The notes: generated from the sequence alone by a model not told the origin. A stretch of 64,000 nucleotides of DNA from Actinomycetota bacterium (GCA_018333515.1 JAGXSZ010000035.1:52322-116321), one strand, 5' to 3'; shown: positions 16,477-25,595, counted from the first letter of the stretch. Translations and numbers: made by a program.

Positions 16477-16668
16477 AAACCCGGCGCGCTCTTGCCGGCA
16501 TTCGCACCAGCCTTTGTCTTGCCGAGCGGCTGGTTATTTAGTACTATATTAATAGCTTTAAAACAAGAGAGGGTTTCCGCGGACGGCAAAACGCATCATA
16601 ATAAGTAGTGAATCTATGGGGTCGAGCGCAATGCCGCGATAGTAGAGGCCGCGATAGTAGGGCAAAAC

Positions 16669-17037
16669 ATGGGTCAAGAGCTAAAACTAAGAGTGACGAT
16701 TATCTTTGCGCACGTGCCCCGCTCGGGCTTAGGGCCGCGCTTTACAGCCGGGAGCTGTTTCGACGATGATTTCGCCAGTCAGGCATATGCGCTCCATGAT
16801 GAGCTGGTCGAGAGGTTCGCGGACCAAATCGAGTGCGTTCTTCATAACATTTTCTTCGATAACCCCGCTGACGTTGGAGACTTGGCCGATAGAATCGTCT
16901 GGGACGGTTTGAAGCTCCCGGTGGTCTTCATCGGTGACGAGCCGGAGCTGGTCGGATATATCGACGAACCGACCGTAATCGAGCTTCTACATGAGCGCGG
17001 CCTGGAATCTAACCGCCGGGAAACAGAAGAACCTTAG
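16669..17037 (+). CDS. small thioredoxin-fold-like protein, unknown
   Basis: A 122-residue cytoplasmic protein with an alternating beta-alpha pattern: KLRVTIIFAHVP, then IECVLHNIFFDNP, then LKLPVVFIGDEPELVGYIDEPTVIELL. The last part is like the cis-Pro strand and C-terminal helix of thioredoxin or glutaredoxin folds. There is no CxxC active site; the only nearby Cys are single. It lies about 220 bp ahead of the hydrogenase operon on the same strand and may be read with it. I do not recognise the family. Confidence 0.55.
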   Translation: MGQELKLRVTIIFAHVPRSGLGPRFTAGSCFDDDFASQAYALHDELVERFADQIECVLHNIFFDNPADVGDLADRIVWDGLKLPVVFIGDEPELVGYIDEPTVIELLHERGLESNRRETEEP

Positions 17038-17261
17038 GTTTCGTCCGACCCCGAAACAAAACCAAAACCATCCGAAAAACCAAGCCGTTAGCGACAAAGC
17101 CATTGAAATATCCGCGCTGGGAGTATCGGTGGCGTGTTGAACGGGTTGAGTTCGGGTATATATGCGGCAATGAAATCGGTGCATATGTCAAGCCGGTCTC
17201 ATCCGTGACGCCGCGACACGGTGTCCTCGGAGAGTTTTCGGAGTCGAATGGAGGTGGATGC

Positions 17262-18374
17262 GTGTCGGATGAAGAGATGTCGGTGTTTCCTCGCTTGAGT
17301 CGGAGGGAATTCCTCAAGTACTGCGGGATGCTAGCCGCGTTGATCGGCGCGGGCGAGTCGGCGATACCTGATATCGCCGCGGCGCTTGAGAGACTCGTAA
17401 AGCGCCCGGCTGTAGTATGGTCGCTTTTCCAGGAGTGTCTCGGGTGCTCGGTTAGCCTGTTGCAGAGCAGGACTCCGGATGTCGCCAACCTGATTCTAAG
17501 GCGGATATCCCTCGAATACCACGAAGCGGTCATGGCCGCCGCGGGCGACCAGGCGCATAAGCACTTTGAGGATATGGTCGAAAGCGGTGATTTCTATTAC
17601 GTTGTCGAAGGCGCTATTGCGACAAAGATTCCCGAAGCGATAACCATCCATGGCATTAACGCTATGGAGCACGCTAGGGAAACATACAAAAAGGCGAAAG
17701 CTACGATTGCGATTGGCAGTTGCGCGACCTTTGGAGGTATTCAGGCCGCGGCACCCAACCCGACCGGCGCCAAGGGGCTCACCGCGTTCTTAAGCGAAGA
17801 CGCGGGCATAGCCAACCCGGTCGTTGTGAACATCTCACGCTGCCCGGGCAATGCCGAAGACATGCTCGCGGCGCTAACATATGTTCTTCTACACGGAAAA
17901 CCGCCGGAACTCGATGCGGTCGGGCGACCGGTCTTTCTCTATGGACAGCTCATCCACGACAATTGCGAACGTCGGGGCCATTTCGACGCGGGCCGGTTCG
18001 TCGAAGTCTTCGGCGACGAGGCCTCGCGGGAGCGTTGGTGTTTCTATAAGGTCGGCTGTAAGGGACCGCAGACATTCGCGCCGTGCCCGACGACCCGCTG
18101 GAACGGCCACTTAAGCTGGTGTGTCCATAATGGGCCTTGTATCGGCTGCGCCGAGCCGGAGTTCTGGGATAAACTGGCCCCGTTCTATGAGCGCGCGCAG
18201 AACGTCCAAGTCCCCGGTATCGGCGGGATATCGACGACCAGGATAGGCATGGCGCTCGGCGCCGCTACAGCGGTCGGGCTGGGCGCGCATCTCATCGGGC
18301 AAGCGGCGACAGGGCGTTTAGGTAAGGGAGGACCTCCCGAGCCGGAGGAACCGCCGAGAGGAGGTCGTTCATAA
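17262..18374 (+). CDS. hysB: [NiFe(Se)] hydrogenase small subunit, Tat-exported
   Basis: A 370-residue group 1 small subunit. The N-terminus has a Tat signal, LSRREFLKYCGMLAALIGAG. Proximal [4Fe-4S] ligands are in QECLGCSVSLLQS, IGSCATFGG and ISRCPGN. Distal and medial cluster ligands are in HDNCERRG, KVGCKGP, APCPTTRWN and GPCIGCAEPEFWD. A Cys occurs in SWCVHNGP where standard [NiFe] enzymes have Pro, implying a [4Fe-4S] medial cluster, as in [NiFeSe] enzymes. A C-terminal hydrophobic segment (RIGMALGAATAVGLGAHLIG) may anchor it. The GTG start at 17262 has GGAGG 7 nt upstream; the open frame from 17103 lacks this. The large-subunit gene follows directly. Confidence 0.9.
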   Translation: MSDEEMSVFPRLSRREFLKYCGMLAALIGAGESAIPDIAAALERLVKRPAVVWSLFQECLGCSVSLLQSRTPDVANLILRRISLEYHEAVMAAAGDQAHKHFEDMVESGDFYYVVEGAIATKIPEAITIHGINAMEHARETYKKAKATIAIGSCATFGGIQAAAPNPTGAKGLTAFLSEDAGIANPVVVNISRCPGNAEDMLAALTYVLLHGKPPELDAVGRPVFLYGQLIHDNCERRGHFDAGRFVEVFGDEASRERWCFYKVGCKGPQTFAPCPTTRWNGHLSWCVHNGPCIGCAEPEFWDKLAPFYERAQNVQVPGIGGISTTRIGMALGAATAVGLGAHLIGQAATGRLGKGGPPEPEEPPRGGRS

Positions 18375-20009
18375 ATGGCAAGAAAAAAAGTTATCATAGA
18401 CCCTATAACGCGTATTGAAGGGCATCTTCGCATCACCTGTGTCGTCGAGGACGGCAAAGTGACCGAGGCGTGGAATACCGCGACCCTCTTTCGGGGGTTC
18501 GAGATTTTCATGAAAGGGCGCGACCCGCGGGACGCCTGGCACTTCTCGAGCCGCATCTGCGGCGTCTGCCCGACACCGCACGCCTGGAATTCAGTGCGCG
18601 CAACGGAAGAGGCTTTCGGCATCGACAAGATGGACGACAATACCCGCCTCATCCGAAACATGATGGAGGCGACACAGGTCGGCTACGACCACATCCTGTG
18701 GTTCTACATCCTCAACGCGTTCGATTTCGTAAACGTCCCCAACGCGCTCAACGCGAAACCGACCCTGCCGACGCTCAAGGCTGTCCGGGAGCGCGTGCAG
18801 GCGGTCGTCCAATCGGGTCAACTCGGCCCGTTTTCGAATATGTATTGGGACCATCCCGGCTACAAATTACCGGCCGAACTCGACCTCGAGCTGACCGCGC
18901 ATTATCTGCAGTCGATCGATGTCCAGCAGGCCGCAAATGACGCCGCCGCTTTTATGGGCGGCAAGTACCCGATGATAATGAATTACGCGCCGGGCGGCGT
19001 CACCCAGCTCCCAGGTCTCGATGAGATACTCTATTATCAGGGCCGCATGCGCGAGGTCAAAGACTTTATCGATAATGTCATGGTGCCCGATCTGCTGGCA
19101 ATCGCGCCGTACTATATCGATTTGGCGCAGACCGGGAAGGGAGTCGGTAATTATCTGACATGGGGCCTCCTCGATGAGGAGAGCCAAGACCCTTACGATA
19201 GGCTTTTTCCGAGGGGGGCGATTTTCGACGGAAAGCTCCAAGTCGAGAAGGTCGACCCGGATGAGACCCGGATGTACACGAAGTACTCGTGGTTCGGCGA
19301 CGATGTGGGCGGCGGCAAGCACCCGCTCGACGCGGGGCAGGAGCCGATAGAGTTTACCAAGCTCGACCCGCTCGACAACGAAGGACCGGTCGAGGGCAAG
19401 TACGACTGGACGCAGGCGGTGCGCTACGGCAAGGACGACCGTCCGATGGAGGTCGGCCCGCTCGCGCAGATGCTCGTCGCCTACCTCTCGGGGCGCGAGG
19501 ACACGAAGAAAGTCGTCGATGACACGCTGGCGGCGATAGGGGCCGCCGGCAAACCCGAGGTGCTCATGTCCGACCTCGGACGTATCGCGGCGCGTGTTTT
19601 GAAGGCCAAGGTCAATTCGGACAACGCGCTTCGCTGGTCCGACGAGCTGCTGGCAAATATCAAGGCCGGCAAAACAAAGGTCTTCGAATCGAAACCGGTT
19701 CCCGCTACCGGCGAGGGGAAAGGCGGCTGGGACGCGCCGCGCGGGGCGCTCTGCCACTATATGCGCATCGAGGACGGCAAAATCGACGCTTACGCCGCGG
19801 TGCCCCCGTCCAACTGGAACCTCTCTCCGCGCGACGACAAAGGCGTGCGCGGGCCGGTCGAGGAGGCCTTAGTCGGGCAGAGCGTCATCGACCCGGACAG
19901 GCCGCTCGAGATTTTACGCGTAGTCCACTCGTTCGATCCGTGAATGGCGTGCGCGGTTCACGTGATTGAACCGAAATCCAACCGGATTCTAGAGTTCAGA
20001 GTCGGCTAG
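18375..20009 (+). CDS. hysA: [NiFeSe] hydrogenase large subunit with in-frame TGA (selenocysteine)
   Basis: This is the catalytic subunit of a group 1 uptake hydrogenase. The L1 motif RICGVCPTPH supplies two Ni-binding Cys. The naive frame stops at TGA 19941-19943 right after LEILRVVHSFDP. The next codons, in frame, read MACAVHVIEPKSNRILEFRVG to a TAG at 20007-20009. The complete L2 motif is therefore D-P-U-M-A-C-A-V-H, with Sec at residue 523 replacing the first L2 Cys, and a 15-residue tail is left for removal after His by the endopeptidase encoded at 20721. A perfect 7-bp hairpin just downstream fits a bacterial SECIS. Without readthrough the enzyme would lack half its Ni site. A sequencing error (TGC or TGT to TGA) is the alternative. 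Confidence 0.92.
19941..19973 (+). promoter_or_regulatory. selenocysteine TGA and candidate SECIS hairpin
   Basis: UGA is at 19941-19943. CGGTTCA (19954-19960) and TGAACCG (19967-19973) form a perfect 7-bp stem with a six-base apical loop CGTGAT. The loop starts 17 nt after the UGA and contains GU, as bacterial SECIS loops usually do. It lies within the coding sequence, as is normal in bacteria. SelA, SelB and tRNA-Sec genes are not in this window. Confidence 0.7.
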
Positions 20010-20019
20010 GGGGGTAGCG

Positions 20020-20721
20020 ATGCGGGAAGATGAGACCAGACAGTTCAAACTCGGCATCAGCAAGCATGAGACCAGGGAAGAGCACCCGTTAATGGCGGTA
20101 GTGACCCACGGGGTACACCTTATCTCGATGATCGTTCTCATCTGGACGGGCTTCTTTATCCACTCGCCGTTTTACCAGGGGTCGATGATTATCAACAAGA
20201 CGTTTCATACTATGTTCGCGTTTATCTTAATCGCAACCGGCGTGGTTAGGATGGACTGGGCGTTCTTCGGCAAAGGGTCGGCACCTAGCGGCGGGCGCGC
20301 CAAGATTCGCGATTATAAATTCTTTCTTCCGCAGAAGGAGAACCGCGGCAAGCTGTTGCCGATGATTAAGTACTATCTCTTCCTGCGAGGGACGCACCCG
20401 AGAACGCAAAAGTACAATCCCCTCCAAAAGACCGCTTACGTCTCGTTGATATTATTTATCACAGTCCAAATAATCACCGGTTTTTCCCTGTTGACCGCGA
20501 CCGCACAGTTTTTCCTGCCGTTGACTTACCTGTTGGGGGGAACAGCCACGGTACGTTCCATACACTACCTGACGATGTGGGGATTTATCTTCATCACGAT
20601 GATTCACGTATACTTGGTGCTGACAGAGACCATCCATGAGCTGCCCTTGATGTTCCTATGGCGAGAAGCCCGCGTCGCGGAAGAGCGTCATGGACTCGAG
20701 CGCGACGAGTCGGGGGAGTGA
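20020..20721 (+). CDS. hydrogenase cytochrome b subunit (HyaC-like)
   Basis: This 233-residue membrane protein has about four or five transmembrane helices and His residues placed to bind haem b: VVTHGVHLISMIVLIWTG, INKTFHTMFAFILIATG, VRSIHYLTMWGFIFITMIHVYLVL. It is the quinone-reactive di-haem anchor that takes electrons from the exported hydrogenase dimer into the menaquinone pool. ATG 20020 follows a GGGGGG site, 10 bp after the true stop of the large subunit. The spacing makes sense only if the large subunit is read through its TGA. The stop overlaps the next gene (TGATG). Confidence 0.9.
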   Translation: MREDETRQFKLGISKHETREEHPLMAVVTHGVHLISMIVLIWTGFFIHSPFYQGSMIINKTFHTMFAFILIATGVVRMDWAFFGKGSAPSGGRAKIRDYKFFLPQKENRGKLLPMIKYYLFLRGTHPRTQKYNPLQKTAYVSLILFITVQIITGFSLLTATAQFFLPLTYLLGGTATVRSIHYLTMWGFIFITMIHVYLVLTETIHELPLMFLWREARVAEERHGLERDESGE

Positions 20722-21215
20722 TGGATATGCCCGGTTTCAAACCGGCGCCCAGGATTACGGTGCTCGGCGTTGGGAATACTCTGATGGGCGATGACGGCGT
20801 CGGAGTTGCCGTCGCGCGCGGGCTTGTCGCGGAACTCGAGGACTCACCCGTAAGCGTCGTCCTCGGGGAGACCGCCGGCATGGGGCTTATGAGGCATTTT
20901 AGGGAGTCGGACGTGGTTATCGTCATCGACGCGGTCGCCGCCGAAGCCGAGGCCGGCAGCATCTTTCGTTTCAATGCCGACGAAGCGGACATCGTCCATT
21001 TAAGGTCTAACAACATCCACGGCATGGGTGTCCCGCACCTTATCTCTAACGCTCGCCTCGTGGGGGCGGACCCGGAGGTCATCGTCTTCGGCGTCCAAGT
21101 GGGGGATGTGCGCCCGCGCGATGAGGTACTGACCGAGCCGGTGGCCGCGGCGGTGCCGCGCGTGCGCGCGCTCGTCATCGATGAGCTGGTCAGGTTTGGC
21201 GCCGCCCGCCCGTAA
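20721..21215 (+). CDS. hydrogenase maturation endopeptidase (HyaD/HybD family)
   Basis: A 164-residue protease starting MDMPGFKPAPRITVLGVGNTLMGDDGVGV. It has the Ni-sensing acidic residues typical of the family: Glu or Asp in NTLMGDDGVG, Asp in VIVIDAV and a His in NIHGMGVPHL. It removes the C-terminal tail of the large subunit after Ni insertion, cutting after the His of the L2 motif. Its presence in the operon supports a large subunit that really extends beyond the internal TGA, since otherwise there would be no tail to remove. The ATG overlaps the cytochrome b stop (TGATG). Confidence 0.9.
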   Translation: MDMPGFKPAPRITVLGVGNTLMGDDGVGVAVARGLVAELEDSPVSVVLGETAGMGLMRHFRESDVVIVIDAVAAEAEAGSIFRFNADEADIVHLRSNNIHGMGVPHLISNARLVGADPEVIVFGVQVGDVRPRDEVLTEPVAAAVPRVRALVIDELVRFGAARP

Positions 21216-21316
21216 CGGGCGCCGTAGCGGGCGCTCGATGGATAGATCGGCCAATCGTTTCCTGGAACGCGCCGGACCAGACTCTTGTTTGACTCGTATG
21301 ATTTATGAGTTGTTTA

Positions 21317-24052
21317 TTACTCCGCCGTGCGCTTTTTAAGCTCTGCGAGCGTATCCTCTAGCTTCCTTAGCTCTTCACCGTAACCGGCCCAATCTCCGGC
21401 ACGCGATTTCTTCTGCGCGTTATCGAAGAATTTCGAGGCCTCGTCGGTAAGCTCTTTGATGGAACTCGGCGTTTCGGGCCGCGCGGGCTCTCCATCCTTG
21501 GCCGGTCGAGGCGGCTCTTTGCCTTCGCCAAAGATAGCGTTGAGCGCCGTGCCCAGGTCGGATTCCATCACGATCTTAGAGCCGTACGCGACGATTACCC
21601 GCTTCAGCTCCGGCAGTTCCGTCTGCTCGGCCTGGAGATAGAGCGGCTCGACATAGAGGATCGAGTCCTCCACCGGTATCACAGAGAGATTACCCCGGAG
21701 AACTTTTGACCCGCTCTGATTCCACAGTGAAAGCTGCTGCGATATTTCGGGTGTCTGGTCGATGCGCGCCTCTATCTGGAGCGGCCCGTAGACGAGCTTT
21801 TGTTTCGGGAACCTGTAGACGAGGAGCTGCCCGTATTCGGCAGGGTCGCTCTTAGCGGCCATCCAGGCGATCATGTTGTTCTTCTTCGCGGGCGTAAACG
21901 GCGTCATTATCATGAATTTTTCTCTATCCTCACCGGGAAGTTTCATCATCATATAGTATGGCGAGACCTCTTGTTGCGCGTCGCCGATGATTTCCTTAGG
22001 GATACTCCACAAATCTTCCTTGTTGTAGAAGACTTGCGGGTCGGCCATGTGGAAGGTCGCGAACATCTCGCTTTGGACGGCAAAGAGTCCTTCCGGGTAC
22101 CGGATATGAGCTTTAAGTCCCTCCGGCATCCGCGAGCTGTCTTTAAACAGCCCCGGGAAGGCTCTCTGATATGTTCTTATGAGCGGATCCTCCTTATCGA
22201 ATACGTAATAGTCGATTGTCCCGTTGTAGGCGTCGATGACGACCTTAACCGAATTTCGGATGTAGTTATCGTCGCCCGCGAACGGCTGTGAATACGGATA
22301 GCGGTCGTCGACGGTGTAGGCATCGAGCATCCAGAAGAGCCTTCCTTTGTCTATTACGATATAGGGGTCTTTCTCATATCTGAGAAACGGCGCTACGAGC
22401 CGGACGCGCTCGCCGATATTGCGGTTAAAGATAATTCTGCTTTTATCCGTGAGCGAATCCGCGAGAAGCAGCTTCATGCTGTTAAAGCGCCAAGCAAAGG
22501 CGGCTTTTTTTAATAAACCATCCATCGCCACACCGCCGGTTCCCTCATACATTGTATAGCTGTTCTCGTTACCCAACGGGTAGTCGAATTCGCGTGTAGT
22601 GGTGCCGATGACGATGTAATCGTTGCTCGTCTCGCCGAAATATATTTCGGGACGCGTGACATTCATGCTCGGTATGTCGGTCTTAGGCGGGATGTCTTTT
22701 AATATCAGCCTCGGCATGCCGTCTTCCGTGAACTCGTTGACTCTGTTCGCCACTATCCCGTACCCGTGGGTGTAGACCAAATGCTGGTTCATCCAAGTTT
22801 TGGCGTTGTCGGAAAGGCTGTCGATATTGAGTTCTCGCGCGGATATCGCTACTTGCCGTAGGGTGCCGTCGATCAGGTAACGGTCGACGTCGACATCGGA
22901 GAAGTTGTAGTAAGGGCGAATACTCTGTATCTGGTTATATGTTTTGAGAAGCGGTTGCCAATCCCAGAGGCGGATGTTGTCGATGGTCTGCCGGTTTTTG
23001 TTCAGGTCCTCAATGGTAAGCACCTGCTCGGCCGGGAAGAGCTTTTCCTCTATCTTGTCGAGGCCGTACGCGCGTTTGGTAAACTCGATCGACCTCTTTA
23101 TATAAGGCGCCTCTTTGTCTATCTCGTCCGGTGAGACGCTGTATTGTTGCACCAGAGCCGGGTAGACGCCGCCCGCAAGGACGCTTATGCCCATAATAAA
23201 CGCGATGCCGGCGGCCGGCAGTCGCCAGCCCTTGAAATGCAGGTTGACCATGAACATCACCGCCGCGATGAACGACGCGTAGAAGAGCACGGTCAGCGCG
23301 GGCAGTTTGGCGTGGATATCCGTATAGCCCGCGCCGAAGATGACGCCGGTGTTCGAAAGCAACAGGTCATATGAGTTCAATTTGTACGAAAGTCCGAGTA
23401 AGACGAAGAACAAACCGAACAGGACCGAAAGATGGGCTTTCGTATGCGGCGCGAATCTCCGCATGTCCGGACGGAGTGTGATGCCGCCGTTTATCCAGTG
23501 TACCGCGCTCGTAAGGATTATTGAGATAACGATAGTCTGAAAACCAAGACTGAGCAAAGCCCGGTAGAACGGGACTGAAAAGACATGAAATGAGAGGTCG
23601 AGATCGAAGACGGGGTCTTTAATCCCAAACGGGACCTGGTTGAGGAACTTTAGCACTATATCCCAATAACCCGTCGCCGAGGCGCCGATTATAAACGCGA
23701 ACCCGAAAGCGATCCCAAACAACAACAGGTTAAAGAGACGCATAAAGGCCGGCGATTTAATAAGCTTCAGTATCTCGTAAAGAGGGTCGTCTTGCGACCC
23801 GAACCAATACGGGAAGGGCGGCGCCATTTTTCTGGCTATGAGCATGTTGGCGTAGAGAAAGACAAAAAAGGCAAGGCCGGACGCGACCCAAAGCCCTGTC
23901 TTGAGCGAGAGTATTTCGACAAAGACGCCGTCATAGGCGACCTCCTTAAACCAGAGCCAATCGGTAAAGAGGTTAACGAGCGCCTTTGAGAAGAGTATTA
24001 TCGCAAAGAGTACGGCGAATAGTGCGTAAGTTATTACCTTTCCAGTTTTCAA
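21317..24052 (-). CDS. UPF0182 (COG1615) large membrane protein
   Basis: A 911-residue protein with seven or eight transmembrane helices in the first ~300 residues, then a large soluble extracytoplasmic domain. The family is recognised by blocks such as WLWFKEVAYDGVFVEIL near the start, YVEPLYLQA near the end, and the acidic/proline-rich tail before a C-terminal helical segment ending KLEDTLAELKKRTAE. UPF0182 proteins occur mainly in Actinobacteria and Cyanobacteria and some Firmicutes; their function is unknown. The TTG start at 24052 has GGAGG 5 nt upstream. It lies alone, convergent with the hydrogenase operon. Confidence 0.92.
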   Translation of the reverse strand: MKTGKVITYALFAVLFAIILFSKALVNLFTDWLWFKEVAYDGVFVEILSLKTGLWVASGLAFFVFLYANMLIARKMAPPFPYWFGSQDDPLYEILKLIKSPAFMRLFNLLLFGIAFGFAFIIGASATGYWDIVLKFLNQVPFGIKDPVFDLDLSFHVFSVPFYRALLSLGFQTIVISIILTSAVHWINGGITLRPDMRRFAPHTKAHLSVLFGLFFVLLGLSYKLNSYDLLLSNTGVIFGAGYTDIHAKLPALTVLFYASFIAAVMFMVNLHFKGWRLPAAGIAFIMGISVLAGGVYPALVQQYSVSPDEIDKEAPYIKRSIEFTKRAYGLDKIEEKLFPAEQVLTIEDLNKNRQTIDNIRLWDWQPLLKTYNQIQSIRPYYNFSDVDVDRYLIDGTLRQVAISARELNIDSLSDNAKTWMNQHLVYTHGYGIVANRVNEFTEDGMPRLILKDIPPKTDIPSMNVTRPEIYFGETSNDYIVIGTTTREFDYPLGNENSYTMYEGTGGVAMDGLLKKAAFAWRFNSMKLLLADSLTDKSRIIFNRNIGERVRLVAPFLRYEKDPYIVIDKGRLFWMLDAYTVDDRYPYSQPFAGDDNYIRNSVKVVIDAYNGTIDYYVFDKEDPLIRTYQRAFPGLFKDSSRMPEGLKAHIRYPEGLFAVQSEMFATFHMADPQVFYNKEDLWSIPKEIIGDAQQEVSPYYMMMKLPGEDREKFMIMTPFTPAKKNNMIAWMAAKSDPAEYGQLLVYRFPKQKLVYGPLQIEARIDQTPEISQQLSLWNQSGSKVLRGNLSVIPVEDSILYVEPLYLQAEQTELPELKRVIVAYGSKIVMESDLGTALNAIFGEGKEPPRPAKDGEPARPETPSSIKELTDEASKFFDNAQKKSRAGDWAGYGEELRKLEDTLAELKKRTAE

Positions 24053-24404
24053 GGTAGCCTCCGGTTTAGGAATGGAGCCGGCGGCGGTCGTGCCTGTTGT
24101 CTCAGGGCGTTTGGGTTGCTGTTGGAACCGGCTTACTTTTATTTAACTAGAAGCCGGACTCAAAAGCAAACCCGAGTCGTATTTTTAAGCGCCGGCAAGA
24201 AGCGAGTAGCCCCGGAAAGATAACCGACTCGGCCGGTCGTCGGGGATTGTATATAATTCGAATATTTTCGATAGAAATTTTGCGAAACGGATAAAGCGCG
24301 GGTGCGATTCGCCGATATTCGATGAGAAGCCTACTAGGCGTGCAGTTTTCAGCACGAACATTTGCGGAAAACAAATATACAATAACACTGGAGGGAACAT
24401 TTCA
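24053..24404. other. divergent intergenic region without a gene
   Basis: 352 bp separate the UPF0182 gene (minus) and the DUF3365 sensor gene (plus). A hairpin CCGGCTT/AAGCCGG with a T-rich loop lies at 24128-24157, and a TATAAT lies at 24252-24257 without a convincing -35. No coding sequence was found. Confidence 0.4.
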
Positions 24405-25277
24405 ATGAAGCTAAAGACAAGAATGATGCTGGTAATCGGCGCGGTACTCCTGGGAACCTTGGTCGCCACCTTTGTTTTCGTGGCGAATTCCCAGAAGACC
24501 CAATCGGAGTCGCTCTATTACAACCAGGCGAAATCGATTAATTCTTCGCTATCGTTGGTGAGGACGGTGGTATCCGGACATGGCGGCGTTTTCGCCAAGC
24601 AGAAAGACGGCTTCGGTGTAAGCCCGTTCTTAGCGGGTATTCCCGGTATTAAAGCTGAAATGACCAGCGCGAAAGGTGATAAGTTCGCGTTGATCAACGG
24701 GTTTAGCTTTATGCAAGCGATGTCGGATATTTCGCAAAAAGAAGGCAAGGCCGCGTTTACATATCGTGTTCCGAGCGACAAACCGATCAATCCGATCAAC
24801 AAGCCGAGCGACAAAGAGCTTGAGGTTTTGGGGAGCATGAAGGGCGGCGCACTCACCGAGGAGCATACCAAAGTTGTCGGCGAGGACGGCAAGAAGTACT
24901 ATGTTTACAATGCCGCGATGGTAACTAAAGAAGAGTGTATGAAATGCCATCCGGAATATACCGTGGGTAAAGTAGACGGTATGGTGAGCATTTCGCTCCC
25001 GATCGACGAGGCCGAAGCGCGCAATGCCGCAAGCATGCTTAACCTCGGGTACATTTTTGCCGCCGCTCTTCTCGGCGTAATCGGGGTCACCTATATTCTA
25101 GCCGGCCGCGTTACGGCGCCCATAAAGCATCTCGCCGACGTCGCCGATAAGGTCAGCAGGGGTGAGATGGATGTCGTCATCGACATCGACCGGAAAGATG
25201 AAATCGGTGAGCTGGCCGAAGCGTTCAACAGGCTCATCGCCAGCATCAAAATTCTCAATATGACGAACGACCAATAA
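24405..25277 (+). CDS. DUF3365 c-type-haem sensor with HAMP, no output domain
   Basis: A 290-residue membrane protein: transmembrane helix at about 8-28, extracytoplasmic DUF3365 (Tll0287-like) domain at about 35-205, second helix at about 212-232 and a HAMP domain at about 233-285 (RVTAPIKHLADVADKVSRGE, then RKDEIGELAEAFNRL). A CMKCH c-haem motif at 178-182 (EECMKCHPEY) indicates a covalently bound haem for gas or redox sensing outside the membrane. The protein ends right after HAMP, with no kinase, cyclase or chemotaxis-receptor domain, so its output must pass through a partner. The tightly following 75-residue protein is the obvious candidate. ATG 24405 follows GGAGGG. Confidence 0.85.
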   Translation: MKLKTRMMLVIGAVLLGTLVATFVFVANSQKTQSESLYYNQAKSINSSLSLVRTVVSGHGGVFAKQKDGFGVSPFLAGIPGIKAEMTSAKGDKFALINGFSFMQAMSDISQKEGKAAFTYRVPSDKPINPINKPSDKELEVLGSMKGGALTEEHTKVVGEDGKKYYVYNAAMVTKEECMKCHPEYTVGKVDGMVSISLPIDEAEARNAASMLNLGYIFAAALLGVIGVTYILAGRVTAPIKHLADVADKVSRGEMDVVIDIDRKDEIGELAEAFNRLIASIKILNMTNDQ

Positions 25278-25309
25278 TCGAGTTAACCAAAGATCTTGCG
25301 GGGGATACG

Positions 25310-25537
25310 ATGTCGGATTTATCGAAGCAGGTTTTAAATATAGCGGTGTCCTATTTGGGGCCGGCGGCGGAACGCTTTCTTGAGAGGCAGTGCAGTGCTC
25401 ATCTAAACACGTCATTCGAAAACCTCTCGGCCGGCGAAATCCCCGAATTGGGCAGATGGATCACCATATCCGCCGGCCTGGTAATAGGCAAGGATAAGGC
25501 CGAGGAATTCTCCAACAAGGTCTTGGCGCTTAAGTAG
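25310..25537 (+). CDS. small helical protein, putative partner of the DUF3365-HAMP sensor
   Basis: A 75-residue acidic, helical protein (LGPAAERFLERQCSAHL, then GRWITISAGLVIGKDKAEEFSNKVLAL). It follows the DUF3365-HAMP gene by 32 bp and precedes a terminator-like hairpin, so the two form a simple operon. Similar short proteins beside HAMP-type sensors are familiar to me, but I know no function. The amphipathic pattern would suit a coiled-coil contact with the cytoplasmic HAMP output. The ATG at 25310 has GGGGG upstream. Confidence 0.65.
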   Translation: MSDLSKQVLNIAVSYLGPAAERFLERQCSAHLNTSFENLSAGEIPELGRWITISAGLVIGKDKAEEFSNKVLALK

Positions 25538-25566
25538 AGCACTAACAACGAAGGCCTACCATAGAG

Positions 25567-25595
25567 GGCGGGTGGCGCAAAGCCATCCGCCTTTG
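25567..25595 (+). terminator. terminator-like hairpin
   Basis: GGCGGGTGGC (25567-25576), loop GCAAA, GCCATCCGCC (25582-25591): a 10-bp stem with one G-T pair, followed by TTTGTCC. It ends the DUF3365 operon before the convergent HAD gene. Confidence 0.6.

Noticed and set aside
18867..19757. Long minus-strand open frame of 296 codons inside the hydrogenase large subunit
   Set aside because: It is opposite a clearly conserved gene in GC-rich DNA, has no recognisable motifs and no ribosome-binding site.
19941..19943. TGA taken as the true stop of the hydrogenase large subunit
   Set aside because: It would remove the L2 Ni ligands and the tail cut by the adjacent endopeptidase; the in-frame continuation restores the whole motif, and a hairpin follows.
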